From contig CM056742.1 in the NCBI GenBank assembly GCA_029851415.1, forward strand, positions 90,076,748-90,140,747: a DNA stretch of 64,000 bases, in the 5' to 3' direction. The notes beneath the pieces were generated by a model, which saw only the letters and a list, made by a program, of their open reading frames with translations, made no database searches and was not told the origin of the DNA. The DNA is from Eretmocerus hayati (lineage: Eukaryota; Arthropoda; Insecta; Hymenoptera; Aphelinidae). Position numbers and translations under genes: made by a program. Of the stretch, positions 32,855 through 43,885 are shown one piece after another (positions within the stretch are counted from its first letter, which is position 1; every line of letters starts with the position of its first letter).

Positions 32855-35800
32855 CTATTCGTGCGGAGCATTCAGATTGTTTGCATTGATCATTCTTCCT
32901 TTAGATTTTGAGGGATTATTCGTACCTTTACATGAATTCTCAGGAATCACAATTCGATGATTCTTATGATCATCATCACATATGATCTCCCCTCCTCTAA
33001 AATTTGGATTCAATTCTGTTTTTATAATTTGATTTACATGTCTCTTCGTGATAATACCATCCTTAAATTTTACTTCATACATGACTAGAGACAATTTTTT
33101 CATGATCTTTGCTTCACTTTTATTTTCAGAACCTACTCTGTAATCATTGACATAAACAATCTCATTCTCAACAAAATCTACTTTTCTGTTCCCCTTTCTG
33201 TATATTTTCTGATTGAATTGATTTCGCTCAACTTCTTTGGTCAAATCTGTTTTCAGTAAGTCGAATCGAGTTCGTAAATTACGTTTGAAAAATAAATTTG
33301 CTGGTGTTCTGTTGGTTGTACAATGTTTTGAGTTTCTATAATCAATCAAGAATCTATTCATTGAAAAATCCAAAGATTGACCGTCGCGTATCATTTTATT
33401 TACTTCATGTTTCACAGTTCTAACAAAATTCTCAGCTGCACCATTAGTTGCGGGATGATAAGGAGCTGAAAAAGTGTGCTCGATTTTATATTGTTTCAGG
33501 AATTTCTCGAATCCGTGACTCGTCAGTTGTGGTCCGTTATCGCTTACTAAATGATGCGGTAACCCGTATCTCGAAAACATTTCATCCAAGACTTTTATCA
33601 GTTTGATAGAGGTCGTATCTTTTTTCATGTTAATAACCTCAGGCCATTTTGAGTGTGCGTCTATTACAATTAAAAACATACAAGCTTGGAATGGACCCAT
33701 GAAATCAACATGAATTCTTGACCAAGGTTGGCTAGGCCACTGCCAAGGTGTTAGTGTTGTCTTTCGCGGATCAGGACGCGATTCTAGACAAATTTTACAA
33801 GAATTTGCTATTTGTTCAATGTCATCATCGATATATGGCCACCAAAAATAGCTACGAGCTATCTGTTTCATTTTGACTATTCCTAAGTGTGATGAATGTA
33901 ATTCTCTCAAAATGTCTTTCTGTAAAGTCTCTGGAATAATAAATCTGTATCCCCATGAGAGACACCCTTGTTCGGAATCTAATTCATTTCTCTTGCTGAA
34001 CAAGTTTTTCTCAAAAGGTGTAAGGGTTTCAATTTTTGGCCATGTACTTTGTACGTATGAGATAATTTTCTTCAAACTCTTATCGATTGCAGTTGCTTTT
34101 ACAACTTTCTGAAAATCCACTATAGAGCATTCGTCTTGAATATAATTGATATTTGTGAATTCAGTTCCAAAAATAGGCGTATTATCTCTGATTGGTAAAC
34201 GTGATAAAGCATCACAATTGCCATTTGATTTTGATTTCACGACTTCAATAGTATATGTGTATCCCGAAAGGAAGTATGCCCATCTCAGTAGTCTACTGTT
34301 GAGCATTTTCGAGAAATCTTTACTACCAAAAATAAATTTCAGAGCTTCGTTATCTGTTTTCAAAATTATGTCGTTACCATACACGTATTGATGAAATTTT
34401 TTGAATCCAAAAACAATTGCACCTGCTTCTTTATCTATTGCTCTATGTTTCTCGCTTTTAGGAATTATTCTTGAAGCAAACGCTATAGGTCGCTCTGCTC
34501 CATTATCATATCTATGAGATAAGGCTGCTGATATTCCCACGTCACTGGCGTCGCATGCCATGACAAGCTTGACGTTCGGATCGTATAAAACTAGTACTTT
34601 ATCCGATGTGATTTTTTTTTTAACCCAATCAAATGCATTTTGGAACTTGAGTGTCCATGACCATCTTTTATCTTTAAGAAGATCATACAATGGGTAGATA
34701 TGATCTGCTCTATCGATCAAGAATCTCTCATAGAAATTTACAAGTCCTAATAAAGCCTCTAATTCCTTCGTATTTCTTAGAATGGGAGCTCCGTTTATCG
34801 CCTTGATTTTGGATTTACTCGGTTTGAGACCTTCTCTGTCTATAACAAAACCTAATATTTCAATCTCTTCTTTGAAAAAGTCACATTTCTTTAAATTTAC
34901 TCTTAATCCCGCGTTTTCTAACCGTTCAAAAATTATCAGGATTCGAAAGAGTTCGTGATCATTCTCTCCTGTACGATAAATATTGTCAATGTAAATTACT
35001 GTGTGTTTGATTCCTTTCAAAATATCTTCTAAAATATCTCGAACTTCTGCTGGATTTGATGCTATACCTTCTCCTAACTGTGTATATCTATGTGAACCTT
35101 CGTGAGAAATAATAGTCAGTGCATCTCTAGATTCGTCATCTAGTTCAAATTGCATGAAAGCATGAGTCAAATCAATCTGTGACCATTTATCTCCAATTCT
35201 CAACGTGTTGAAGATTTTTTCTTTCAATGGAATCGGGTGTCTCTTTATTATTGATTGTGGATCCACTGTAAGCTTAAAATTTCCACAAATTCTAACTTCT
35301 CCATTCGATTTTAGAACTGGGATTATGGGTGTTGCCCATTTACTACATGAAACTGGTTCTAAGTTCCCTAGTTGCACTAGCCTCTGTATTTCCTTTGATA
35401 TCCTTCCTGTTAAAGCAAAAGGAGCATGATAAGGTTTCATTTGTATTGGTTTTACGATGTCTTTGAAAACTAAATGTATCTTCTTCCCTTTATAACACCC
35501 TTGCGTGTTAGAAAAAAGATTCGGAAATTCCTCGAGCATTTGTTTCTTTATATCATCCCCCTGTATACTCAGTATGTTCGCGGAGTTTGTATTTCCTAAA
35601 ACTTTTAATGGCCATAGTCCAAAAGCTGCTAGCCATTGTCGTTCCAACAATATAGGCCCTTTACCTTCCATTACATACATGTCAAGGTGCTGTTCCGTAC
35701 CATTGAATTCAATATGCATCGATTCCAAAATTTCTATTGGATTTAATGGAATCCCTCCATAACTTGTTAGAATGAAGTCACATTTACTCAAAGGGACTTT

Positions 35801-37269
35801 TGGAAAAATTCTTTTCCGATCAAAAACTGAAATTGCTGTCACGTATGTACCAGTATCTAATTCCATTCGAACGGAGACATCGTTAATAACTACGTCAAAA
35901 TATGCGGAATCCGCAACAATTTTGTGACAGATTCGATCAGAGTTCATTTGAGAAATTGAATAAAAATCTTTTTCAGAATCTGAATCATTGAATTCTGTAT
36001 TCGTATCGAGATGTTTCACTTGATTATCATTATCATTCGATTTGGTGTTATCTAATTTGCTTATATTGCCAAAAATTGCATTTTTTCCATGTTTTTTGAT
36101 ACACGCTTTTTCTAAATGTCCTTTCTTATGGCAAAAGTTACAATCTCTATCATTGTATCTACAATCTTTTGTGAAATGATTATCTCTCATTCCGCAACAA
36201 GTACAAATTTTATTGTATTTACGCGACTTTGGATCTCGCATGTACTTAGATTCACCTTTATTGTATGTCGTTTGTTTCTGCTGATGTCGATGACCCAAAT
36301 GTTGAACCGTAGAGTTGTTGTAGACACGTTCTGTAGCATTGGCATTCCGTGCTGCTGCTTCTCTGGTTGTAGCAATTTCCACCGCCTTCTTGTATGTAAG
36401 GTTCTTTTCGCTGAATAGAGCAATCCTGGTGTTCCGATCTGCTAGGCCGCTCACCAGTTGATCTGCATCATCGAGATTATCAAATTTGCAATGGAGCGCC
36501 AATTCCTTCAGTCTTGCGATGTAGTCCGGGACCGATTCACCATTATTCTGTCGAGCTTGATGGAATGTGCATCTCTCCATCCGTATGCTTTTCTTGGGGC
36601 ATAAATGTTCACTCACAAGTTTTTTCGGATCGTCGAACTTTTTATCTTTCGGATGATCTGGTGCGCATAACTCCTTGATGAGCTTGAATGTCTCAATTCC
36701 ACATTTTGTTAGTAGCATGGCTACCTTTTTGCATCCGTCGTGATGCCATTTGCCACAAAATATAACTCCATCCGGTCGATGTAGTCATCCCAAGTTTGCT
36801 TATTCTTATGGAATTCCATAGTTTCCATTTCGTCTGATTGTAAATCGGGTATTCTTGAGATCTCACCAATTGAATCATCCAAAGTACGAAATTTGTGACA
36901 TATCTTTTCTACAGAAGTCGATGATACACTTTCTGACCCAGAGTCCCTGACTCCTACTGTTGATTGTTCTTCTTGAAGTGGTTATTCACCTAGCGATGTT
37001 GGAGTGCTTCTATGGCTCTCGTCAGTTTCTGCTGATATCTGTACACGGAGTGATTTTCGTGAAATGTCGACTTCTCTTCTTTTCGCTTCGAATTGAATAT
37101 CACGAATTTTCCTTGATAAACTGCGTAAAATGTCCAGCGATAGCAGATTGAGATGTAGCCTTATTGGAAATTGATCCAATAGATCAATCAATTCCAGCTC
37201 TTGTAGTGTTTGTATTGATATTTCAGTGAGATCTGGAAAGTCACCTGATGGTAAGTCGATTGTAGTCAT
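32855..37269 (-). pseudogene. gag-pol of gypsy element 1, inactivated
   Basis: Gag starts at 37269. An in-frame TAA lies at 36982-36984, and one A is missing from an A run at about 36726-36730 (read as T on the plus strand), which shifts the frame. After that a 1287-codon frame runs from 36718 to 32855. It holds the end of Gag with two zinc knuckles (about 36110-36200), protease with DTG (35849-35857), reverse transcriptase, RNase H, and integrase with the HHCC domain and D,D,E (VSDNGP near 33535-33549). Gag and pol share one frame in this stretch. The polymerase box reads YIDN (34982-34993) where YIDD is expected, so one metal-binding Asp is Asn. Together these three changes argue that the copy cannot replicate by itself. 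Sequencing error could explain the 1-nt shift but hardly all three. Confidence 0.9.
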
Positions 37270-37420
37270 GAAGATTTCTCCATCCTTTCCAGACGTCGTT
37301 TATTGTTTACCCGTCGCTGAGTACTTGTAAGTTTCCTCGTCGGATTCCCCTTATCTTTAACAGATTAATGTGTTATCCTCGTCGGATGTCTCCTTCAATC
37401 TTCGTCAGATTGATTCTTTT
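37270..37420 (-). promoter_or_regulatory. Leader with repeats of a primer-site-like motif
   Basis: On the minus strand the untranslated leader repeats (T)CCGACGAGGA twice, with the related TCTGACGAAGA and GCGACGGG, at about 40-nt spacing. The primer-binding site itself is GCGACGAGAA. Confidence 0.5.
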
Positions 37421-37433
37421 ATTCTCGTCGCCA
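37421..37433 (-). promoter_or_regulatory. Primer-binding site
   Basis: TGGCGACGAGAAT starts two bases inside the 5' LTR border on the minus strand. TGG matches the complement of a tRNA CCA end. The tRNA species cannot be named from the sequence alone. Confidence 0.7.
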
Positions 37434-37435
37434 AT

Positions 37436-37734
37436 TGTAATGTATGTAGACTTGTGAATATTTCTCCATAATAAGTTCAGTAGTTTATTCAATATGTTGT
37501 TACAAGCGGCGGCTCAGTAAGCACTAAGTTCCACCATTGGAAGCATGTCTTATATACTATCGCATATGTCCTATTTAATATGAATATGCGTAGGCACACA
37601 GAATAGAAGCGCTGATCACCTTTTTATCATCGTAAGAGGAAATGCAGTTTCCTATTCTGCAAGCTTCTATACACTTTATCATACTTCACTCAAGCAACTG
37701 TCGAGTATGCATTTTACATTTGCAATACATTACA
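37436..37734 (-). repeat. 5' LTR of gypsy element 1
   Basis: The upstream LTR of the minus-strand element, 299 bp. It should hold the promoter for the gag-pol transcript. It differs from the partner at five positions. Confidence 0.93.
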
Positions 37735-37739
37735 GGTCT

Positions 37740-37953
37740 GACCTCAGTTACTGAGCCATCGTAAACCCGCAAATCATATGTAGGGGTGCATAGTCCCCTT
37801 TGGATTTCGGGAGGTATACTTTCACCGAAAGAAATTCAACCTGACGACGAATTTGGTCGTTCTCACTCCATCCTCACGTGAACCAAAAACATAATTATAC
37901 ACGGAGAAATGCTCTGGAAGAAGATAATGAAAACCTCTTCGTTGGATTATTAA
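37740..37953. other. Flanking DNA, probably part of the older gypsy element
   Basis: Continues the sequence broken by element 1 at 32506. No frame. If the older element extends this far, element 1 is nested in or beside its 3' end. Confidence 0.35.
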
Positions 37954-38361
37954 TTACCAAAGTAAACATACTTTGTTCAGTTTCTCCTTGATGCTGATGC
38001 CCAATGACTCGTTTCGCTGACGGCGCTGTGGAAGCGGGTCTTGACGAAGAGACTCCACGTAAACCTGTCGGCGTAAGCATTCGATCTCACGAGATTGCTC
38101 AAGTATTTCGCGATCGAAACGCTCAATCTCGCGAAGCTCTTCGATTCGTGCTATCTCATGTTGCCTCTCTTTCTCGCGCTCCGCTTTCTCTACCTCCCGT
38201 TCCTGTTTTCTCACGAGGCTTCGCGCCCACGCATCTCGTTGGGCTTCCTCTTGCCGTAGCCAAGCCCATTGCACCTCTTTGCTTGCTACGATCTCCTTTC
38301 GACGTTGTTTCAAAACCTGCTCGAATTTCTTCCTGCGTTCTCGATCATGTGGACTAGGCAT
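37954..38361 (-). CDS. Accessory ORF of gypsy element 2, charged coiled-coil protein
   Basis: An intact 135-codon frame with its own ATG. The product is extremely rich in Glu, Arg, Lys and Gln. Residues about 8-105 form a continuous heptad-like stretch (runs such as EREVEKAEREKERQHEIARI), so a long coiled coil is likely. No signal peptide, membrane segment or zinc motif is visible. It lies downstream of the pol remnant on the same strand, where some gypsy elements carry a third gene. It shows no envelope features. The integrity of this frame contrasts with the broken gag and pol. It could alternatively be a host exon, since the element's LTRs were not found. Confidence 0.45.
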   Translation of the reverse strand: MPSPHDRERRKKFEQVLKQRRKEIVASKEVQWAWLRQEEAQRDAWARSLVRKQEREVEKAEREKERQHEIARIEELREIERFDREILEQSREIECLRRQVYVESLRQDPLPQRRQRNESLGISIKEKLNKVCLLW

Positions 38362-38901
38362 CCTAGGAAAATATAAGTATATATACTAGTGATTCTAGAA
38401 CCCTTTCTTCATTACAATCAGTTCCTACGGCCCGCGTTAAGTACATCTAGACATAGGTTTTCGAGATCCTCCCACGATATGTCGTTGGAAATAATCAAGC
38501 AATTGTCAGCCTCTTTGGGTTCAGTTACGTTCATCGACTTAGGACCCGTTTGATCGCGTTCGGTGGTCACTGGCTCTTAAATTGTTCATCTCGTTTTGTA
38601 GCAAGGCTAAGCGATCCTTTATTCGTTTCGACTACCTGTTCATTTGCTGTCCTGCTCTTTTGAATTTCGACACTGGCATTGGTCACTAAAAGAAGAAACA
38701 TCATCCGGTATCAATACGTTTCGCCGATATCCACCGGTTGAATAGACAAATAAAACTCCACGTGATACGTGGGTTATTTGATGAGGGTCCTCATGAATTT
38801 CCTCTCTTTACTCGGAGATTACTATTTTCAAAACTTACTACGGCTATGCTGAATAACTCAATCCACTGGTTATAATTCAATCGTATTTAAATTCATTTTC
38901 A
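38362..38901. other. Spacer between the two accessory frames
   Basis: About 540 bp without a supported frame. It may hold an intron or the untranslated part of the accessory genes. Confidence 0.35.
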
Positions 38902-39303
38902 TCAATCTACATCAGGGTATGAATTTTCCATTGTCAATCTCACGAATCGTTTGCACAATAACGCTACTATCAGTTCATCGTGTCGGCGGCGGATTTTGCG
39001 TTCTTTCTCCTGTTGCACCTTGATCTCACTCACCAACTCCTCGACGTTGAATATCGACCGGCGCAAATCCAGATTTTCCTCTCGCAGAGCGCTCGCTCTG
39101 CGATGAGATTTTCCCACACTCCTACAGCAATAAGCCAGCATCTCATACATTCCCGCCAGTTCATGTTTGGTCTTCTGCAGTTCTTCTATAATCACGGCTG
39201 TAATGGACCACAGTTCTTTTCCCCAAGCCTCGAGAACGTATGCTTGTTCCTCCACGGTAGCCTCTTTAGTTTCAGCTCGATCACTTGAATTCGGCATCTG
39301 CAA
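38902..39303 (-). CDS. Accessory ORF of gypsy element 2, second coiled-coil protein
   Basis: An intact 133-codon frame with ATG at 39303, starting only about 12 bp after the pol remnant ends (39316). The N-terminal 20 residues are acidic. The middle has a Cys pair (AYCCRSVGK), and residues about 60-110 are strongly charged with heptad character (NVEELVSEIKVQQEKERKIR). No known domain is recognised. The tight spacing to pol on the same strand suggests it was part of the element's transcript. Function unknown; an RNA- or Gag-associated role would be a guess. Confidence 0.45.
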   Translation of the reverse strand: MQMPNSSDRAETKEATVEEQAYVLEAWGKELWSITAVIIEELQKTKHELAGMYEMLAYCCRSVGKSHRRASALREENLDLRRSIFNVEELVSEIKVQQEKERKIRRRHDELIVALLCKRFVRLTMENSYPDVD

Positions 39304-39315
39304 AGAAAACCTTCA

Positions 39316-41590
39316 TCAAACCACTTGGCGATAATACGGTCTCAGCGCCAACGCGTGAAATTTTCCGCGGTATTTATCCATGATTTCGTCAAAGAGCTTA
39401 TATGTACAACTACCGGCTATGTTCCGAATAACGTAAGGGCCCTCATATAGGGCCAGGGATTTCGAGGTTATCCCTAATTCTGCCGATGACACGTTACAGG
39501 ATTTTACCAAAACTTCTTGACCCATCGAAAACGACGTGAACGGTTTCAACTCATTATGCTTCTTGGCCCGTTTTGCTCCTTTCCTGGTCAAGTTTTGCGA
39601 GGCGAATATCAACTTCTCTTCATACGATATACCTTTCAGCTCCGGGGGAATAACCCATTTAGCCCACAAGCGGGTCGGGGGCTGGCCGAGGTGTAATTCC
39701 GCTGGTATGTACTCTGTCGATTCATGGGACACCCCGTTCATGGTTTTTTGAATGAACGGTACCCACTTAGCCCAGGATTTGTGATTATTTCCTGCCAACG
39801 TGCGAAAAAACGGCTCAACTCCTTGTTGACCCTTTCCACGATATTACTCTGGGGATGACGAATCGGCGACATTACCGCGCCATACCCAATTTTGCTCAAA
39901 CTATCCGCAGCTATATTATCAGAGCCCTTTATATATTGTACATTTAGATGGTAATCTTGGATAGCTAGTATCCAGCGAGTGAGCCTTCTGTTTAAAAATC
40001 GACACGTCATAAAGTTTGACAAGGCTTCATGATCGGTCATCTCGTGGATCTCTGCTCCGCGAATAAACGATGGGAACTCAATCAACACGTGCACTATCGA
40101 CAACAATTCAAGCTCACTAGTAATTTATCTTGTCTTGAACGGTCTTAGGGATCTGCTAGTCATGGTTATGGCCTGTGGACCGTTTCCATCGTCTTGAGCT
40201 AACACGAATACTATAGCTCGAGTCGACGCATCACAAAACATCAAAAACGGCCTATCACGTCGAGGGTGTGATAAGAACAACTCTTGGCTGAATACGTTTT
40301 TCACTCGTTCAAACGCTATTTCGTGAGATTCGGACCAGTTCCATTGAAACCCGGATCTAAGCAATTCAAACAAAGGCGCTAACTCGTCCAATAGCCTATC
40401 GATGAGCTTTGAGCAAAATTGAACGACACTTAAAAACCCCTTCCACTGGCGCACGTTCTTCGGCGTAGGAAACTTTTTTATGGTCTCGATTTTTCCCGGA
40501 TCTAGTTTCAAACCGTCCCAACCCAAGATATGCCCAAGGAATTTGGTCCCTTTTTTGCAAAACTTTGCCTTCTCGAAGCTGAGGGTGACGCCTTCTTCCA
40601 CTATCGTTTCGAACAACAGCTCAATCTTATCGAGATGCTCGTCGGCCGATCCTGAAATTAGCAACCAGTCGTCAACAAAGTCGAGCAAGGATTCGCCATT
40701 TTTTGGTGGATCTCAAAACAGGCCCGTTTCAACGCAGCGCCACTTGATTTTGCCCCAAACGAGTTGACCTTGAATTGTATTACTCTTCCTCGGTACAAGA
40801 AAGCATAAAACTCCCTCGACTATGGATGTAGTAAGACCTGCCAATAACTGGATATGAGATCAAAACTGGACATCACTCGTACCCCGGCGCATTTCCTAGA
40901 AATTTCATGTATTTCCTCGGTGCCTTTGTGGTCATCCTCACTCCGCGCATTGGGTACACGAGCGTCCAGACACAGTCTAACTGAGCCATCTTTTCGTATA
41001 ACCACTACCAGCGGGTTTATGTATTCGCTCAAGATTTCAATCACGTTATGAATCTGTTTTACGATAGAGCCATTTATTCTGAGAAATATGTTACCGGTTC
41101 CCAGATGCAGCCTGGCCCCGAGACTAGTGAGAATATCGATTCCGAAAATACATTCTCGGACCAACTTGGGTATCACTGAGAGATAGGCTCACGTTTCCAT
41201 ACTCCCGATTCTAATTTGAGCTCGAAATTGTCGTTCAATCCGCTGTTATTTATTTCCCTTGAATCCACATGCCTGCATACCGGTAACGGGTAAAATCGCG
41301 CAGTTCTTTCATTTCGTTATATTTTCCTCGTAAATTTCCTCTGACACCTACGTTGATTTGCTACCAGTATCCAATAAGACATCTATTTTGATCTCTTCTA
41401 TGAGTATGGTTATTTCTGGGCATTGAGCCCTCAGAAGTACTGTTTCTTCTAGAATGTAATTCTTTCCCCTGAGTAGCTTATCTCTCGAAGAAACTGAGTT
41501 AATTCCAAACCTAATTGTTTCGATTTCTTCTTGTCCCCTAGATCGCAGTGCCACACTATCTCGGTTCCTGATCTCCTCCTCATCTACCAC
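39316..41590 (-). pseudogene. Decayed pol of gypsy element 2
   Basis: Read on the minus strand: a protease fragment with DTGS (ends 41348); a reverse-transcriptase N-terminal part (41176-40820); a second part with FVDD as the polymerase box, the RNase H start and a CDAS motif (40688-40125); then an RNase H tail ending DSLSKI, followed at once by SPIRHPQSNIVERVNKEL (40106-39738), which is the end of an integrase core. The HHCC domain and the first two catalytic Asp of integrase are missing, so about 1 kb was deleted in frame. The integrase C-terminus (39798-39316), with a GPY-like LYEGPYVIRN, follows in another frame. Several frameshifts separate the pieces. Confidence 0.8.
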
Positions 41591-42003
41591 GAGGTCCTTC
41601 GCTTTTCCGTAACTCGACGCTATCTCCTGTCTTAGACTCCATTTTGACGCTCTGCCTAATCTGTCAGCCCTTTTCAGTCGATTGCATCGGCGTGATGGTG
41701 TAAGCTACTCCCTCGCCTCGTGATATTTCCGGTGTCGGAGGTCTATCGTGATCAGTGTCCACTAGCCCCTTGGAGAGAAACAAGTTAGTCTCTATTCCAA
41801 TTGTCCTAATTTCTCCCCCCGCTCCTTCGGATGCGAGTGACTCGAGAAACATATTACTGAATTTCGCTTTCTCAAATTTCTCTTTCTAAAATTTTCACCC
41901 ACACGGTAAGACATCGCTACACTGGCATCAACCCCGTGACTTGTGTCTGTCAAACAAGCGTTTTTCTTATCAAAATCGTGATGGTTCGGAGTGAGTGTAG
42001 CGA
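41591..42003. other. Gag-pol junction of gypsy element 2, decayed
   Basis: A 62-codon minus-strand frame (41664-41852) probably belongs to the protease or linker region of the same element. No domain can be assigned. Confidence 0.35.
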
Positions 42004-43885
42004 TTAGTCGTTTTCCGAATCACTGAGACCCGACTCCCCATCTATGCTATTTACGCTGTCCGATCGCCTCCGGTTGCCCGATTGCGGATGTATATCCCGA
42101 GAAGCGTTGCTCGAGTTCGGGTACGATCGCTCATGGCTTGATTCTTTACCAGTGGTTATGCGCGACGCCGAGCTGTCTCGCGATGGCGATAGTGTCAAGC
42201 GGTTCACGTTCGAGTGAGGTGTTGGTGGACGAGTATGGTTGTTGTTTGGTCTTCGAGGTGTACGCCCGCGTATATGTATAGGTGCTATATTTCCTTCGTG
42301 TCTTGCCCAGTTGTTTTGATTATAGTTTTGATGCTCATTTCTCCAATTAGGAAATTGGCGATCAGAGTTTCCCGCGCGACACTCTGTATTTCGCGAGTTG
42401 ATCGGTGCTCGAGGAGCCTGTTCATCATGAAAATCGACATAACTTGTCCTGGGACTACGCGAGTTCAGTTCTTCCGCGAGATCTAGTGTGTCGAGCAGTT
42501 CAATTAATGCATCTATTGAACCCACGCGAATCAATAGAATGCACTGACGTACTTGCTCGTCAAAGTGCCGAGACAACCTTTCAACCACGACTCCATCATT
42601 CGGCGCATCCGTTAAGTGTTCGACTTTGTTGTACACTTGAACGCATATTCTCCGTGGTTCATATTTTTTCGGCTATATAAAACCCTTGATCCAATTTGCG
42701 ACGAGTTTCTTCTTGCGCGTGTACATGCCAATACTTTTCCAAGAATAATATCTTAAAATCGTCGAAATAATTTATCTGGGGCTTCACCCAGATTCACTTG
42801 GGGCTCATACAACTTCACCAATCACGCGCGGACCCTTTCATTGCTTGCGCCAACGCGATTCTCGTCGTTTCCGCGTCACATTGCAGCACGGTAACGTAAT
42901 TTTCTAATTCTCTCAGAAATCTACCCGGACGATCGGATCGCGTACCGCTGGAACTTGGCAAGTCCAATTTGGATCGAGGAACGATGCCCGATCGAGAACT
43001 TCCCGTTTGCATTGGTCTGCGGCGATCCATCTCTAAAATGTCTACTCTATCACGTGTTATCTGTTCTTTGAGTTTTTGCGATTTTTCGTACAACTGCTTG
43101 GTCACCGTATCGTTCGCCTCGGATAACTTTATTGCATGTTGTGTTTCCCCTGCTAGCCGCACCGTCTCCGTCTTACTCCCACAGAGGTTCTCTGGCAACC
43201 AAATTATATCGTTTGGCGCTTGTATCAACGACTCCTGGTGTGTATCTCAACATACTGAATTCGCATTGGTCGACTCATGAATGATTTTCTGCGCGTCTTC
43301 AAGCCACTGTAGCCGATCGTCCTGAGCGTCGACGCGACGTTTCAACATTTTCGATCGCGAGTGTAGTTCCGTCAAAACTCCGAGCGTTTCTTGCTGCACC
43401 GAGTATGCCCCGGTATCTAACGACGCGCCCGCTTCGGATTGTATATCGTCAAGGTCAGCATCGACTTCTGATGGCCCTACTGCCATTGTAGCTGCCGCTT
43501 GATCTAGTGACCGCCACACGGCCCGCCGCGTTCCCTCCGATATCGTTCCGGTTATTGTTTGATCCGCTTCTCAAGCATCCGACAATAAGTCTACGTTTTT
43601 AGTGCATGACCGAGTTCTAATGGCGCGTGCTGTATTTCGTGAATGTAGTGGACCCGAGGGTCTACCACGCCGAGTGTACGTTTTGTGCTTTGGACCTGTC
43701 GAATTCGCCGAAGATTTGGCGGTTTGTGAATCGCTTTTGTTCGCGTCAGTGTTCTCATCGGTTGATCTGCCACTTGCTATAAGGGGTTCTACCACCGCAC
43801 CTGATCCGATCGCCCGTGCGTTCGCGCTCGCGTCAATAATCATATCGTCCACTCTACGCTGTTCTTCATTTCCGAAGTCAATCAA
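42004..43885 (-). pseudogene. Decayed gag of gypsy element 2
   Basis: Four minus-strand frames (43885-43571, 43519-43247, 43228-42815, 42636-42004) together resemble one long Gag split by stops and frameshifts. Features are an acidic, Ser-rich N-terminal part, a charged helical middle, a capsid-like block ending LRELENYVTVLQCDAETTR, and a C-terminal part rich in Arg, Asn, Ser and Pro. The tail lacks a CCHC zinc knuckle, which is normal for several insect gypsy lineages. Orientation and order match the pol remnant at 39316-41590. Confidence 0.65.

Larger units (their letters stand above)
32507..37739 (-). mobile_element. Ty3/gypsy LTR retrotransposon (element 1), structurally complete but mutated
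   Basis: Two 299-bp LTRs (32512-32810 and 37436-37734) bound a minus-strand gag-pol. The 5-bp GGTCT flanks both sides (32507-32511, 37735-37739) as a target-site duplication. LTRs start TGTAATGTAT and end with the exact inverse. They differ at five positions (about 1.7%), so the insertion is fairly young. A primer-binding site and a polypurine tract are at the expected places. There is no envelope-like frame. Coding lesions are listed under gag-pol. Confidence 0.93.

Noticed and set aside
32718..32960. Plus-strand frames within 32.7-37.2 kb as genes
   Set aside because: They are shadows of the minus-strand gag-pol and its LTR.
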